From Nonomuraea pusilla (GTDB lineage: Bacteria > Actinomycetota > Actinomycetes > Streptosporangiales > Streptosporangiaceae): DNA of 64,000 bases. The position numbers were made by a program, and so were the translations under genes. The notes under the pieces were generated by a model. That model searched no databases, had not been told where the DNA came from, and saw nothing but the letters and a program-made list of their open reading frames with translations. The DNA is taken from contig NZ_FOBF01000030.1 of the NCBI RefSeq assembly GCF_900109355.1, positions 21,185 to 85,184 of the forward strand, read 5' to 3'. Below, piece after piece: positions 25,484 to 33,327 of this stretch (the stretch's first letter is position 1; every line of letters begins with the position of its first letter).

Positions 25484-26668
25484 ATGACCCTTGTCTTCCC
25501 CGTCGACCGCCCGTCGCCCTTCGACCCGCCGGAGGACCTGCGACGCTGGCGGGAACAGGCGCCCCTGCACCCCATGAGCTATCCGGGCGGCCACGAGGGC
25601 TGGCTCGTGACCGGATACGCGGCCGCGCGCGCCGTGCTGGCCGACCCCCGCTTCAGCAGCAGGCTGGAGAACCTGCGCTGGCCGATCGCCTGGGAGGGGC
25701 TCGACCCCGACGGCTTCGTCCAGCCGCCGGGCTTCTTCCTGCAGCTCGACCCGCCCGACCACACCCGCCTGCGCCGCCACCTGTCCGCCCAGTTCACCGT
25801 GCGGAGGCTGAACGCGCTGGAGCCCGCGATCGAACGGATCACCGCCCAGACCCTCGACGCCATGGCGGCGAAGGGCGCGCCCGCCGACCTGGTGCAGGAG
25901 TTCGCCCTGCCCGTGCCCTCCCTGGTCATCTGCGAACTGCTCGGCATCCCGTACGCCGACCGCGACCGCTTCCAGCGCGACTCCGCCGCCGCCCTGCGTG
26001 TCGGGTCCACCAAGGAGGAGGTCACCACGGCGATGACCTCCCTGTTCGGCTACCTGTACGAGCTCGTCGCCGCCAAACGCGCCCAGCCGGCGGACGATCT
26101 GCTCAGCGGCCTGGTCACGGGCGGGGAGCTGCCGGCCGAGGAGATCACCGGCATGGCGATGCTGCTCCTGGTCGCCGGCCACGAGACCACGGCCTCCATG
26201 CTCGGCCTCGGCACGTACGCGCTGCTGGAGCACCCGCGCCAGCTCGCCGCGCTGCGCGCGGACCCCTCCCTCTGGGACGGCGCGGTCGAGGAGCTGCTGC
26301 GTCACCTGTCCGTCGCCCACCTCGGGCCGCTCCGGGCCGCCCTGGAGGACGTCGAGATCGCCGGGCGGACGATCAGGAAGGGCCAGGTGGTGACGCTCTC
26401 CATCCCCGCCGCCAACCGCGACCCCGAGCGCTTCGACGACCCCGAGACGCTGGACGTCACCAAACCCGCCAGATCCGGCCACCTGGCCTTCGGCCACGGC
26501 ATCCACCAGTGCCTCGGCCACCAGCTCGCCAGGATCGAGATGCGCGTCGCGTACCGGGCGCTGTTCGACCGCTTCCCGCACCTGCGGCTGGCGGTGCCGC
26601 CGGAGGAGGTGCCCATGCGTACGGACATGACGATCTACGGCGTGCGCCGCCTGCCCGTCTCCTGGTGA
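25484..26668 (+). CDS. Cytochrome P450
   Basis: A 394-residue soluble bacterial P450. The I-helix motif is VAGHETTASMLG (about residue 230), the ExxR pair is in VEELLRHL, and the heme loop is AFGHGIHQCLGHQLAR with heme-ligand Cys343. The N-terminal PPDHTRLRRHLSAQFTVRRL is typical of CYP105/107-like actinomycete enzymes. It hydroxylates or otherwise oxidises a small molecule using ferredoxin-supplied electrons; no ferredoxin or reductase gene is adjacent. A ribosome site GAGGAG precedes the ATG. Control is probably by the upstream TetR. No biosynthetic cluster surrounds it, so a detoxification or catabolic role is as likely as biosynthesis. Confidence 0.93.
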   Translation: MTLVFPVDRPSPFDPPEDLRRWREQAPLHPMSYPGGHEGWLVTGYAAARAVLADPRFSSRLENLRWPIAWEGLDPDGFVQPPGFFLQLDPPDHTRLRRHLSAQFTVRRLNALEPAIERITAQTLDAMAAKGAPADLVQEFALPVPSLVICELLGIPYADRDRFQRDSAAALRVGSTKEEVTTAMTSLFGYLYELVAAKRAQPADDLLSGLVTGGELPAEEITGMAMLLLVAGHETTASMLGLGTYALLEHPRQLAALRADPSLWDGAVEELLRHLSVAHLGPLRAALEDVEIAGRTIRKGQVVTLSIPAANRDPERFDDPETLDVTKPARSGHLAFGHGIHQCLGHQLARIEMRVAYRALFDRFPHLRLAVPPEEVPMRTDMTIYGVRRLPVSW

Positions 26669-26847
26669 CCGAGGGGCGCAGGCCCCCGCGGCGAGCTGCG
26701 CCCCGACCTCTACGTCGAGGCGCTGTTCGACCAGCTCTCCGGAGCGCTGTACTACGCGTCCTCGTCACCGGGCTGCCGGTGGACCGCGCGTACGCGGAGC
26801 GACTCACCGCCACCGCGCTGCGCGGTGCCGCCCGAGAGAGGAACTGA
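26669..26847 (+). pseudogene. Decayed C-terminus of a TetR regulator
   Basis: Directly after the P450 stop and in its reading frame, the DNA encodes RGELRPDLYVEALFDQLSGA then LYY, a typical TetR C-terminal segment. At about 26757 the match shifts frame to RVLVTGLPVDRAYAERLTAT and ends at TGA 26845-26847. In related proteins these parts are continuous (LYYRxLVTGxPVD), so one base appears to be missing. No N-terminal DNA-binding domain is present. This looks like the stump of a regulator left by a deletion that fused its 3' end to the P450. Confidence 0.7.
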
Positions 26848-26995
26848 CCGACATGTCGATCTTCACCGCGAAGACCGTGCCGTTTCGCTCGACGATGGTG
26901 ACCTCGCGGAGGTAGTGGGCGGCATTGATCTGATCGCCGAGTCGTTCCCGGGGTTTCTCGAATACCCATGCGAGCGTCCGTAGATCCGTACACTC
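26848..26995. other. Lower-GC remnant beside the IS element
   Basis: This 148-base stretch is less GC-rich than its surroundings and has no complete gene. One plus-strand frame reads VSLDDGDLAEVVGGIDLIAE and on to a stop, and the minus strand also has an open frame. Either could be a gene fragment interrupted by the transposon. I cannot assign it. The left end of the insertion must lie in or near here but was not resolved. Confidence 0.4.
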
Positions 26996-28234
26996 ATGGC
27001 CGTGCAGCTCAGGTACAACGTCCGCCTCTACCCGACGCCGGGCCAGCGTCAAGCCCTCGCACGGGCGTTCGGGTGCGCCAGGGTGGTGTTCAACGACGGG
27101 CTGCGCGCACGGCAGGCCGCCCGGGAACAAGGCCTGCCGTACATCGGCGACGGTGACCTGTCCAAGCGGGTGATCACCGAGGCGAAGAAGTCTCCGGAAC
27201 GCTCCTGGCTGGGTGAGGTGTCCGCCGTGGTGTTACAGCAGGCGCTCGCCGACCTGAACACCGCCTGCCGCAACTTCTTCGCCTCGCTGTCAGGCAAGCG
27301 GAAGGGGCCGAAAGTGGCTGCGCCCCGCTTTCGGTCCAAGAGGGACAACCGGCAGGCGATCCGCTTCACCAAGAACGCCCGCTTTGCCATCACCCCAGGC
27401 GGGGAGCTGCGGCTGCCGAAGATCGGTGACGTCGCGGTGCGCTGGTCGCGTGCCCTGCCCGCCGAACCGTCCTCGGTGACGGTGGTCAAGGACGCGGCGG
27501 GGCGGTACTTCGCCTCGTTCGTGGTCGAGGTCACCGAAAAGCCTCTCCCGCGGGCCGCGCCAGAGGCCGGGATCGACCTCGGGCTGGGGCACTTCGCCGT
27601 CCTGTCCGACGGGCGGAAGATCGGCTTCCCGCGTTTCCTGCGCCGGGCCGAGAAGAAACTCAAGCGGCTCCAGCGGGCGCTCGCTCGCAAGGCCAAGGGG
27701 TCGAACAACCGGGCCAAGGCCCGGCTGAAGGTTGCCCGCCAGTACGCGAAGGTCGCCGATGCGCGCCGCGAGTTCCACCACCGGGAATCCACGAAGCTGA
27801 TCCGCGAGAACCAAGCGATCTACGTGGAAGACCTGGCCGTGAACGGACTGGCGCGTACCCGGCTGGCCAAGAGCGTGCACGACGCGGGCTGGTCGGCGTT
27901 CGTCGGGATGCTGGAGTACAAGGCTCGCCTGTACGGGCGTACGTTCCACCGGATCGACCGGTGGTTCCCCTCCTCCAAGCTCTGCTCGGCATGCGGAGCA
28001 GTGGCCGAGTCGATGCCGCTGAACGTCCGGTCGTGGACCTGCCCCTGCGGGGCGGTCCACGACCGGGACGTCAACGCCGCGAAGAACATCCTCGCCGCCG
28101 GACGGGCGGAGAGGTTAAACGCCTCTCACGAAAGTGGGCGGGACGGCGCACGCCGTTCCGGTGGAGGGCAGGTAAGACCACCTCACCAGGTGGCACAACC
28201 CGTTGAAGCAGGAAGCCTCAGAGGTGCCGCATGA
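26996..28234 (+). CDS. tnpB: RNA-guided endonuclease TnpB (IS605 OrfB family)
   Basis: A 412-residue TnpB. An N-terminal OrfB_IS605 domain (VRLYPTPGQRQALARAFGCA) is followed by the split RuvC nuclease: Asp194 (GIDLGLGHFAVL), Glu278 (IYVEDLAVNG) and Asp358 (HDRDVNAAKNI). All three catalytic residues are present. Between the last two lies a four-cysteine zinc finger, CSACGAVAES and CPCG. It is known for the family that TnpB uses a right-end RNA to cut DNA beside a short target motif; this copy looks intact. The C-terminal 45 residues beyond RuvC are basic and their coding DNA probably doubles as reRNA scaffold. Confidence 0.93.
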   Translation: MAVQLRYNVRLYPTPGQRQALARAFGCARVVFNDGLRARQAAREQGLPYIGDGDLSKRVITEAKKSPERSWLGEVSAVVLQQALADLNTACRNFFASLSGKRKGPKVAAPRFRSKRDNRQAIRFTKNARFAITPGGELRLPKIGDVAVRWSRALPAEPSSVTVVKDAAGRYFASFVVEVTEKPLPRAAPEAGIDLGLGHFAVLSDGRKIGFPRFLRRAEKKLKRLQRALARKAKGSNNRAKARLKVARQYAKVADARREFHHRESTKLIRENQAIYVEDLAVNGLARTRLAKSVHDAGWSAFVGMLEYKARLYGRTFHRIDRWFPSSKLCSACGAVAESMPLNVRSWTCPCGAVHDRDVNAAKNILAAGRAERLNASHESGRDGARRSGGGQVRPPHQVAQPVEAGSLRGAA

Positions 28235-28285
28235 ACACGCGGCACGGACTGAATCCTCGGCTTTCAAGCCGGGGAGCGCGTCAAG
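26996..28285 (+). mobile_element. TnpB-only IS605/IS200-family element
   Basis: The element contains tnpB and no tnpA. The right end is marked by the family-typical sequence GAATCCTCGGCTTTC followed by AAGCCGGGGAGCGCGTCAAG, a 9-bp stem at 28255-28274 and the usual GTCAA tail near 28281-28285. The left boundary is not visible and is set here at the tnpB start. There are no terminal inverted repeats or target duplications, as expected for this family. Movement would need TnpA from elsewhere in the genome. Confidence 0.75.
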
Positions 28286-28301
28286 ACAACCACTTCGTGC
28301 G
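28080..28301 (+). ncRNA. Candidate reRNA (omega RNA) with guide
   Basis: In characterised TnpB elements the guide RNA overlaps the 3' end of tnpB, runs through the right-end hairpin and ends in about 16 bases of flanking DNA. Here the tnpB 3' end has several stems (for example GACGGCGCACGCCGTTCC and CCACCTCACCAGGTGG at 28181-28196) and the right-end hairpin is at 28255-28274. If the element ends at about 28285, the guide would begin caaccacttcgtgcga. The 5' limit given is approximate. Confidence 0.45.
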
Positions 28302-28327
28302 AAGCGCCGCCTGGGACGCCAGGTAGC

Positions 28328-30286
28328 TCACACCTGCGTGATCCTGACGGCGTCGGCTATGACGTACCCGGTCGCGGACGTCCAGCGGCTGACGCCCACC
28401 ACGTTGTACGTGCCCGCGGCCAGCGTGTACGTGCCGAGCACCCGCCACTGGCCGCCGCCGGAGCGCTGGTCGACCGTCACCGTCTGGTTCCCGCCACTGG
28501 CCGCCACCACGTACGGGGTCGCGCTGTTGTAGCCGGAATTGGACGGGTACCAGACCTCCACCCGGTAGCTGCCCGTGCTCGGGATGGCCGCGCGGAACCA
28601 GGCCGGGTCGCTGGCGGCGACCGGGGTGGCGAAGCGGTAGTCGGTGCCGTGGAGCTGCGTGGAGTAGGACGAGGTGCCCCAGGCCGACGACGCGGTGAAC
28701 CCGGCGTCGGCGTTGTCCACCACCACGCTGAACGTCCCCGACCCCGCCGATCTGCCGGCGCTCGGCTGGCTCTCCTGGTGCTGTCGGGTGAGCGCCGTCA
28801 CGTAGTAGGTGGCGGAGGCCGGGGCGGCGGCGTCGGTGAAGGAGGTCTGCCTGGTGGTGCCGAGCAGGTTGCGGGCGTCGGCGAAGAAGCAGGGGTCGGC
28901 GGTCGGAGGCGTGCCGTCCACCCGGTAGACGGCGTAGTAGGCGCCCGAGCCGGTCCAGGAGAGCTGGACGCCGCCGGAGCCGCGCACGGCCGAGCCGATC
29001 ACCGGCGCGGCGGGAGCCGCGCCGGCGCCGCGGGCGGGCAGCAGCGCGGGCCTGGTGTAGTGGGTGTTCACCAGCGTGGTGATGGCGCCGATCCGGTCGG
29101 CCTTGACGTCCTTGGCGCTGAAGTAGACGTCCCCGGCGATCTCGGGGTGGCGCCGGTTGTCGGTCAGGTGGTCGCTCAGCTCCGACGGGTCCTGCCAGGC
29201 GGCGTCCTGGCCGGACGCGCCCGCCCGGTAGGCGGCCTGGCCGACGACGAGCTGCACGGAGGTGCCCTTGACGACGTCCGACCACCACGCGGTGAGCACC
29301 TCGTACGCGGCGGCCGAGTAGCCGATGTGCCAGTAGATCTGCGGCGCGAGGTAGTCCACCCAGCCCTGCTTCACCCACAGGCGGCTGTCGGCGTAGATCG
29401 CGTCGTACGACTGCAGGCCGGAGGTGCGCGAGCCGAGCGGGTCGGTGGAGGAGTTGCGCCAGATGCCGAACGGGCTGATGCCGAACGCGACGTGCGGCTT
29501 GGCCGCGTGGACGCGCTGCCCGAGCTCCTGCACGAGCCGGTTGACGTTGTCGCGCCGCCAGTCGGCGACGCTGGGGAAGCCGCCGCCGTAGGTGGCGTAG
29601 GTGGCGGAGTCGGGGATGGTCTCGCCGCTCACGGGATACGGGTAGAAGTAGTCGTCCAGGTGGACGCCGTCGATGTCGTAGCGCGAGACGGCGTCCATGA
29701 CGGCGTCCTCGATGAAGGTCCGCACGGCCGGGATGCCGGGGTTGTAGTAGAGCTTGCCGCCGTAGGCGAAGCGCCAGTCGGGGTGCTGGCGGGCGGGGTG
29801 GGTGGAGACGAGCTTGGTGGGGTCGTCGTGGTTCGCGATCCGGTACGGGTTGAACCAGGCGTGGAATTCGATGTTGCGGGCGTGGGCCTCGGCGACCATG
29901 AAGGCGAGGGGGTCGTAGCCGGGGTTCGTCCCCTGGGTGCCGGTCAGCCACTGCGACCACGGCTCGTACGGGGAGGGCCAGAACGCGTCGGCGGTGGGCC
30001 TGACCTGGACGACGACGGCGTTCATGCGCTTTTGGACGGCGAGGTCGAGCCAGGCGCGGAACTCGGACTGCTGGGCCGACACGCTGAGCCCGGTGCGGCT
30101 CGGCCAGTCGATGTTGGCGACGGTGGAGATCCACATCGCGCGGAGCTGCCGTTTGGGGGTGGCGGGGTCGGTGGCGCAGGCCAGGGCGGCCGCGGAGGGG
30201 GCGGGTGCCACGATGCTCACGAGTGCGACGGCCAGCGTCGCGAGGGCGGCCGATGCGGCCAGGACGGTACGCAGAAGCGCGGTCAC
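28328..30286 (-). CDS. Secreted GHL10/DUF187 glycosidase with golvesin-like domain
   Basis: A 652-residue exported protein. A signal peptide (residues 1-35) precedes the GHL10 TIM barrel (about 45-350), which opens QLRAMWISTVANIDWPS and continues QVRPTADAFWPSPYEPW and IEFHAWFNPYRIAN, typical of glycosyl hydrolase-like family 10. A fibronectin-like middle section follows, and the last 130 residues match the C-terminal domain of the amidase at 30713 (golvesin-like, ending in GYVIADAVRI). It probably acts on cell wall or glycan outside the cell. GTG 30286 starts the signal peptide; a TTG at 30322 would add 12 residues. Confidence 0.87.
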   Translation of the reverse strand: MTALLRTVLAASAALATLAVALVSIVAPAPSAAALACATDPATPKRQLRAMWISTVANIDWPSRTGLSVSAQQSEFRAWLDLAVQKRMNAVVVQVRPTADAFWPSPYEPWSQWLTGTQGTNPGYDPLAFMVAEAHARNIEFHAWFNPYRIANHDDPTKLVSTHPARQHPDWRFAYGGKLYYNPGIPAVRTFIEDAVMDAVSRYDIDGVHLDDYFYPYPVSGETIPDSATYATYGGGFPSVADWRRDNVNRLVQELGQRVHAAKPHVAFGISPFGIWRNSSTDPLGSRTSGLQSYDAIYADSRLWVKQGWVDYLAPQIYWHIGYSAAAYEVLTAWWSDVVKGTSVQLVVGQAAYRAGASGQDAAWQDPSELSDHLTDNRRHPEIAGDVYFSAKDVKADRIGAITTLVNTHYTRPALLPARGAGAAPAAPVIGSAVRGSGGVQLSWTGSGAYYAVYRVDGTPPTADPCFFADARNLLGTTRQTSFTDAAAPASATYYVTALTRQHQESQPSAGRSAGSGTFSVVVDNADAGFTASSAWGTSSYSTQLHGTDYRFATPVAASDPAWFRAAIPSTGSYRVEVWYPSNSGYNSATPYVVAASGGNQTVTVDQRSGGGQWRVLGTYTLAAGTYNVVGVSRWTSATGYVIADAVRITQV

Positions 30287-30712
30287 GAAAGGAAGTTTCA
30301 GCGCATCCCCGGCAAAGCGCAATAGTTTTCAGTCAAGGCAAGGGGACCCAAAAATCCACCACCCGACCCCACCGGCTCCCGCCTGGAACGCCCTCCCATG
30401 TGGAACGCCCTCCGGCCCGACGAGCCCCCCCACCCGGGGGAACCCTCCCTGCCCGGCGGCCTTCCCGCATGGCGAGGCCTCACGTCCGGCGAGCTTCCCC
30501 CCTGGCGGACTTCCACGTCCAGCGGGCCTTCCGCGCGGCGGGCCTCGGCGCCCTTCAGTGCGTCCCATCCGGGACGCGCGCCGGCGCAGGGGGACCCCTC
30601 CCCAGAGTGGTGGGCGAAAAGTTTCACCTAACTCATGAGTAATGTCAATTATCGACATCCAGTCAGAAACTGCCGTACGGTGCACCCGATACCCCCCATC
30701 GAGGAGCACCCC
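30287..30712. repeat. Intergenic region with degenerate 16-17 bp tandem repeats
   Basis: The region between the divergent cell-wall genes holds no supported gene. From about 30457 to 30559 the sequence is a run of diverged units beginning GGCGGNCTTCC or GGCGAGNCT, 16 and 17 bases long in alternation (a 33-base double unit). Nearer the amidase lies an AT-richer stretch with the palindrome ACTCATGAGT (about 30632-30641), a likely promoter or operator zone. Confidence 0.5.
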
Positions 30713-32218
30713 ATGTCTCGTCGCCCGCGATTAGCCGCCCTCGCCACCTCGATCAGCGCCGCCCTCCTCGTCGTCGCGGGACAGCCCGCGCTCGCCGACA
30801 GGGCCACCCCTCTCCCCGCCGCCTTCTCCCGCGCCGCCGCCGCCCAGGACGTCCCCCGCGACCTGCTCGTGGCGCTCGCCTACGCCGAGACCCACCTCGA
30901 CGGCCACGCCGGCAAGCCCAGCGCCAGCGGCGGGTACGGCGTCATGCACCTGGTCAGCAACCCGAGCAACCACACCCTGGAGAAGGCCGCCGAGCTCACC
31001 GGCCTGCCCGTCGAGAAGCTGCGCGCCGACGACGCCTCCAACGTCCTCGGCGGCGCCGCCGTGCTCCGCTCGTACGCCGACGAGCTGGGCCTCGACGAGA
31101 ACGCCCGCAAGGACGCGGGCCGGTGGTACCGCGCCGTCGCCAAGTACGCGGCCGCCGCCTCGCCCGAACTGGCCAGGCTCTACGCCGACGCCGTGTACGA
31201 GGGGCTCGGGCTCGGCGTCTCGGCCCGCGGCGTGACCGTCAAGCCGCAGGAGGTCACCGCCGACCGCGGCGAGTACGCGGCCACCCGCGACCTCAGCGCG
31301 CAGGCGGAGATCCTCAGCTCCGACTACCCGGACGCCGCCTGGGTCGCCGCGAGCTCCAGCAACTACACCGCCTCCAGCCGCCCGTCGAGCTACGCCATCG
31401 ACCGCGTGGTCATCCACGTCACGCAGGGCTCGTACGCCGGCACGATCTCCTGGTTCCAGAACCCGAGCGCCCAGGTGTCGGCGCACTACGTGGTCAAGTC
31501 CTCCAGCGGCGCCATCACCCAGATGGTGCGGGAGAAGGACATCGCCTGGCACGCGGGCAACTGGACCTACAACACCCGGTCGATCGGCATCGAGCACGAG
31601 GGCTACGTCAGCGACGCCTCGTGGTTCACCGACGCGATGTACCGGTCGTCGGCGGCCCTGACGAAGGCCATCTGCGACAAGTACGGCATCCCGAAGGACC
31701 GCTCGCACATCATCGGGCACAACGAGGTGCCGGGCGCGACGCACACCGACCCGGGTTCGTACTGGAACTGGACCACGTACATGAACTACGTGACCGGCGG
31801 CGGCACCCCGTCGTGGTCCACGACGGTGGACAACACCACCGCCGGGCAGTTCACGGCCAGCTCCAACTGGGGCACGTCCTCCTACTCCAGCCAGCGCTAC
31901 GGCGCCGACTACCGGTTCGCCAACCCGGTGGCGGCCAGCGACCCGGCCTGGTACCAGGCGACGATCCCCAGCGCGGGCACGTACAAGGTGGAGGTGTGGT
32001 ACCCGGCCGACGCGGGGTACAACAGCTCGGCGCCGTACATCGTGGCCGCCTCAGGCGGTAACCAGACGGTGTACGTCGACCAGCGGTCGGGCGGCGGCTC
32101 CTGGCGCAGCCTGGGCACCTTCTCGCTCAACGCCGGCACCTTCAACGTCGTCGGCGTCAGCCGGTGGACGTCGGGCACCGGCTACGTGATCGCCGACGCG
32201 GTGCGGATCAGCCGCTGA
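30713..32218 (+). CDS. Secreted N-acetylmuramoyl-L-alanine amidase with SLT-like and golvesin-like domains
   Basis: A 501-residue exported enzyme. After the signal peptide, residues 35-150 resemble a lysozyme-like transglycosylase (VALAYAETHLDGHAGKPSAS then GGYGVMHL, the Glu and GLMQ-type motifs). Residues 215-360 form an Amidase_2 domain: zinc ligand His in VVIHVTQG, YVVKSSSGAITQMV, AWHAGNWTYNTRSIGIEHEG and a second ligand in ATHTDPG. The C-terminal 130 residues repeat the domain of the neighbouring glycosidase. It cleaves the peptide-glycan bond in peptidoglycan, possibly glycan strands too. GAGGAG precedes the ATG. Confidence 0.9.
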   Translation: MSRRPRLAALATSISAALLVVAGQPALADRATPLPAAFSRAAAAQDVPRDLLVALAYAETHLDGHAGKPSASGGYGVMHLVSNPSNHTLEKAAELTGLPVEKLRADDASNVLGGAAVLRSYADELGLDENARKDAGRWYRAVAKYAAAASPELARLYADAVYEGLGLGVSARGVTVKPQEVTADRGEYAATRDLSAQAEILSSDYPDAAWVAASSSNYTASSRPSSYAIDRVVIHVTQGSYAGTISWFQNPSAQVSAHYVVKSSSGAITQMVREKDIAWHAGNWTYNTRSIGIEHEGYVSDASWFTDAMYRSSAALTKAICDKYGIPKDRSHIIGHNEVPGATHTDPGSYWNWTTYMNYVTGGGTPSWSTTVDNTTAGQFTASSNWGTSSYSSQRYGADYRFANPVAASDPAWYQATIPSAGTYKVEVWYPADAGYNSSAPYIVAASGGNQTVYVDQRSGGGSWRSLGTFSLNAGTFNVVGVSRWTSGTGYVIADAVRISR

Positions 32219-32232
32219 CACCTCGCACAACC

Positions 32233-32263
32233 GGGCCCACGTTGTGGTGAAAAACGTGGGCCC
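32233..32263 (+). terminator. Hairpin after the amidase gene
   Basis: GGGCCCACGTT and AACGTGGGCCC form a perfect 11-bp stem with a 9-base loop, 15 bases after the amidase stop and before the rbs promoter. No long T-run follows. A Rho-independent terminator of the high-GC type is the best reading. Confidence 0.7.
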
Positions 32264-32269
32264 ACCCTC

Positions 32270-32315
32270 TTGCGCATCATGTAATCGATTACATACCCTC
32301 ATGAAATCGATTACA
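32270..32315 (+). promoter_or_regulatory. rbs promoter with two LacI-type operators
   Basis: TGTAATCGATTACA (32280-32293) is a perfect 14-bp palindrome, and TGAAATCGATTACA (32302-32315) repeats it with one mismatch, 22 bases further. Both have the central CG of LacI/GalR operators. A possible promoter, TTGCGC (32270-32275) and TACCCT (32294-32299), would place the first palindrome between -35 and -10 and the second over the start site, fitting repression by the adjacent LacI protein. Confidence 0.75.
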
Positions 32316-32328
32316 CGGAGGAGGGTGC

Positions 32329-33327
32329 ATGGCACGCATCAAGGACGTGGCCGCGGCGGCCGGAGTGTCCGTCGCCACGGTCTCGCGCGTGCTGAACGAC
32401 AGCCCGTCGGTCAACGACGAGACGCGCCGCCGCGTCTACGACGCCATGTCGGCGCTCAACTACGTGCCGAACGCCGTGGCCCGCTCGCTGCGCACCACCG
32501 CGACCAGGACCATCGGCCTCATCATCGGCGACATACTCAACCCGTTCTTCACCGAACTGGCGAGAGGCGTCGAGGACGAGGCCAGGCGCGAAGGCTACAC
32601 GGTCGTCATGGGCAACGCCGACGAGCGGCCCGACGAGCAGGACCACTACGTCCGCACCCTGCTGGAGCAGCGGGTCGACGGCCTGCTCATCTGCCCCACG
32701 GCCGAGCTGACGCCGCTGGTGCAGCAGCTCGCCGAGGCGGGCAGGCCCCTGGTGTTCCTCGACCGCTCGATCGCCGGGCTGGACGTCCCGACCGTGCGCT
32801 CCGACGGGGCGTCCGCCATCGCCGAGCTCGTACGGCACCTGCGGGAGCAGGGCCACCGCAGGATCGCGCTGGCCTCCGGCCCCGCCACCCTGTCCACCGG
32901 ACGGGAACGCACCGAGGCGTTCGCCGCGGCCATGGCCGCCGAGGGCCTGGAGCTGCGGCCCGAGTACGTGCGGCCCGGCGACTTCCGCGAGGGCAGCGGC
33001 CGGCGCATCACCGCCGAGCTGCTCGACCTGCCCGAACCCCCCGACGCCGTCTTCTTCGGCGACAACCTGATGACGCTCGGCGGCCTGGAGGAGATCCGGG
33101 CGAGGGGCTTGCGCATCCCGCGCGACGTGGCGATCGCCTCCTTCGACGACGTGACCTGGTTCAAGCACATCGACCCGCCCGTCACGGCCATCGCCCAGCC
33201 GGCCGCCGAGATGGGCAGGCACGCCGTGCGGCTGCTGCTCAGCCGCGTCAACGGCCGGCCGGCCGCGTCGGCGGTGCTCCCGGCGACGCTCGTGATCCGC
33301 CGGTCCTGCGAGGGAAAGGGCTCATGA
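32329..33327 (+). CDS. rbsR: LacI family regulator of the ribose operon
   Basis: A 332-residue LacI/GalR repressor. The N-terminal helix-turn-helix and hinge are plain: IKDVAAAAGVSVATVSRVLN followed by NYVPNAVARSLRT with the minor-groove hinge. The rest is a type I periplasmic-binding fold (TIGLIIGDILNPFFTELARG; VAIASFDDVTWFKH near the end), which binds the sugar inducer. The gene is first in the operon and two matching operators lie just upstream. AGGAGG precedes the ATG. The RbsR name rests on the operon content. Confidence 0.92.
   Translation: MARIKDVAAAAGVSVATVSRVLNDSPSVNDETRRRVYDAMSALNYVPNAVARSLRTTATRTIGLIIGDILNPFFTELARGVEDEARREGYTVVMGNADERPDEQDHYVRTLLEQRVDGLLICPTAELTPLVQQLAEAGRPLVFLDRSIAGLDVPTVRSDGASAIAELVRHLREQGHRRIALASGPATLSTGRERTEAFAAAMAAEGLELRPEYVRPGDFREGSGRRITAELLDLPEPPDAVFFGDNLMTLGGLEEIRARGLRIPRDVAIASFDDVTWFKHIDPPVTAIAQPAAEMGRHAVRLLLSRVNGRPAASAVLPATLVIRRSCEGKGS

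Noticed and set aside
25484..26668. Biosynthetic gene cluster around the P450
   Set aside because: There are no polyketide, peptide, terpene or ferredoxin genes nearby. A lone P450 with a TetR switch is better supported.
27049..27792. Antisense frame of 247 codons inside tnpB
   Set aside because: It mirrors the basic, RuvC-coding strand and has no family features or start signal.
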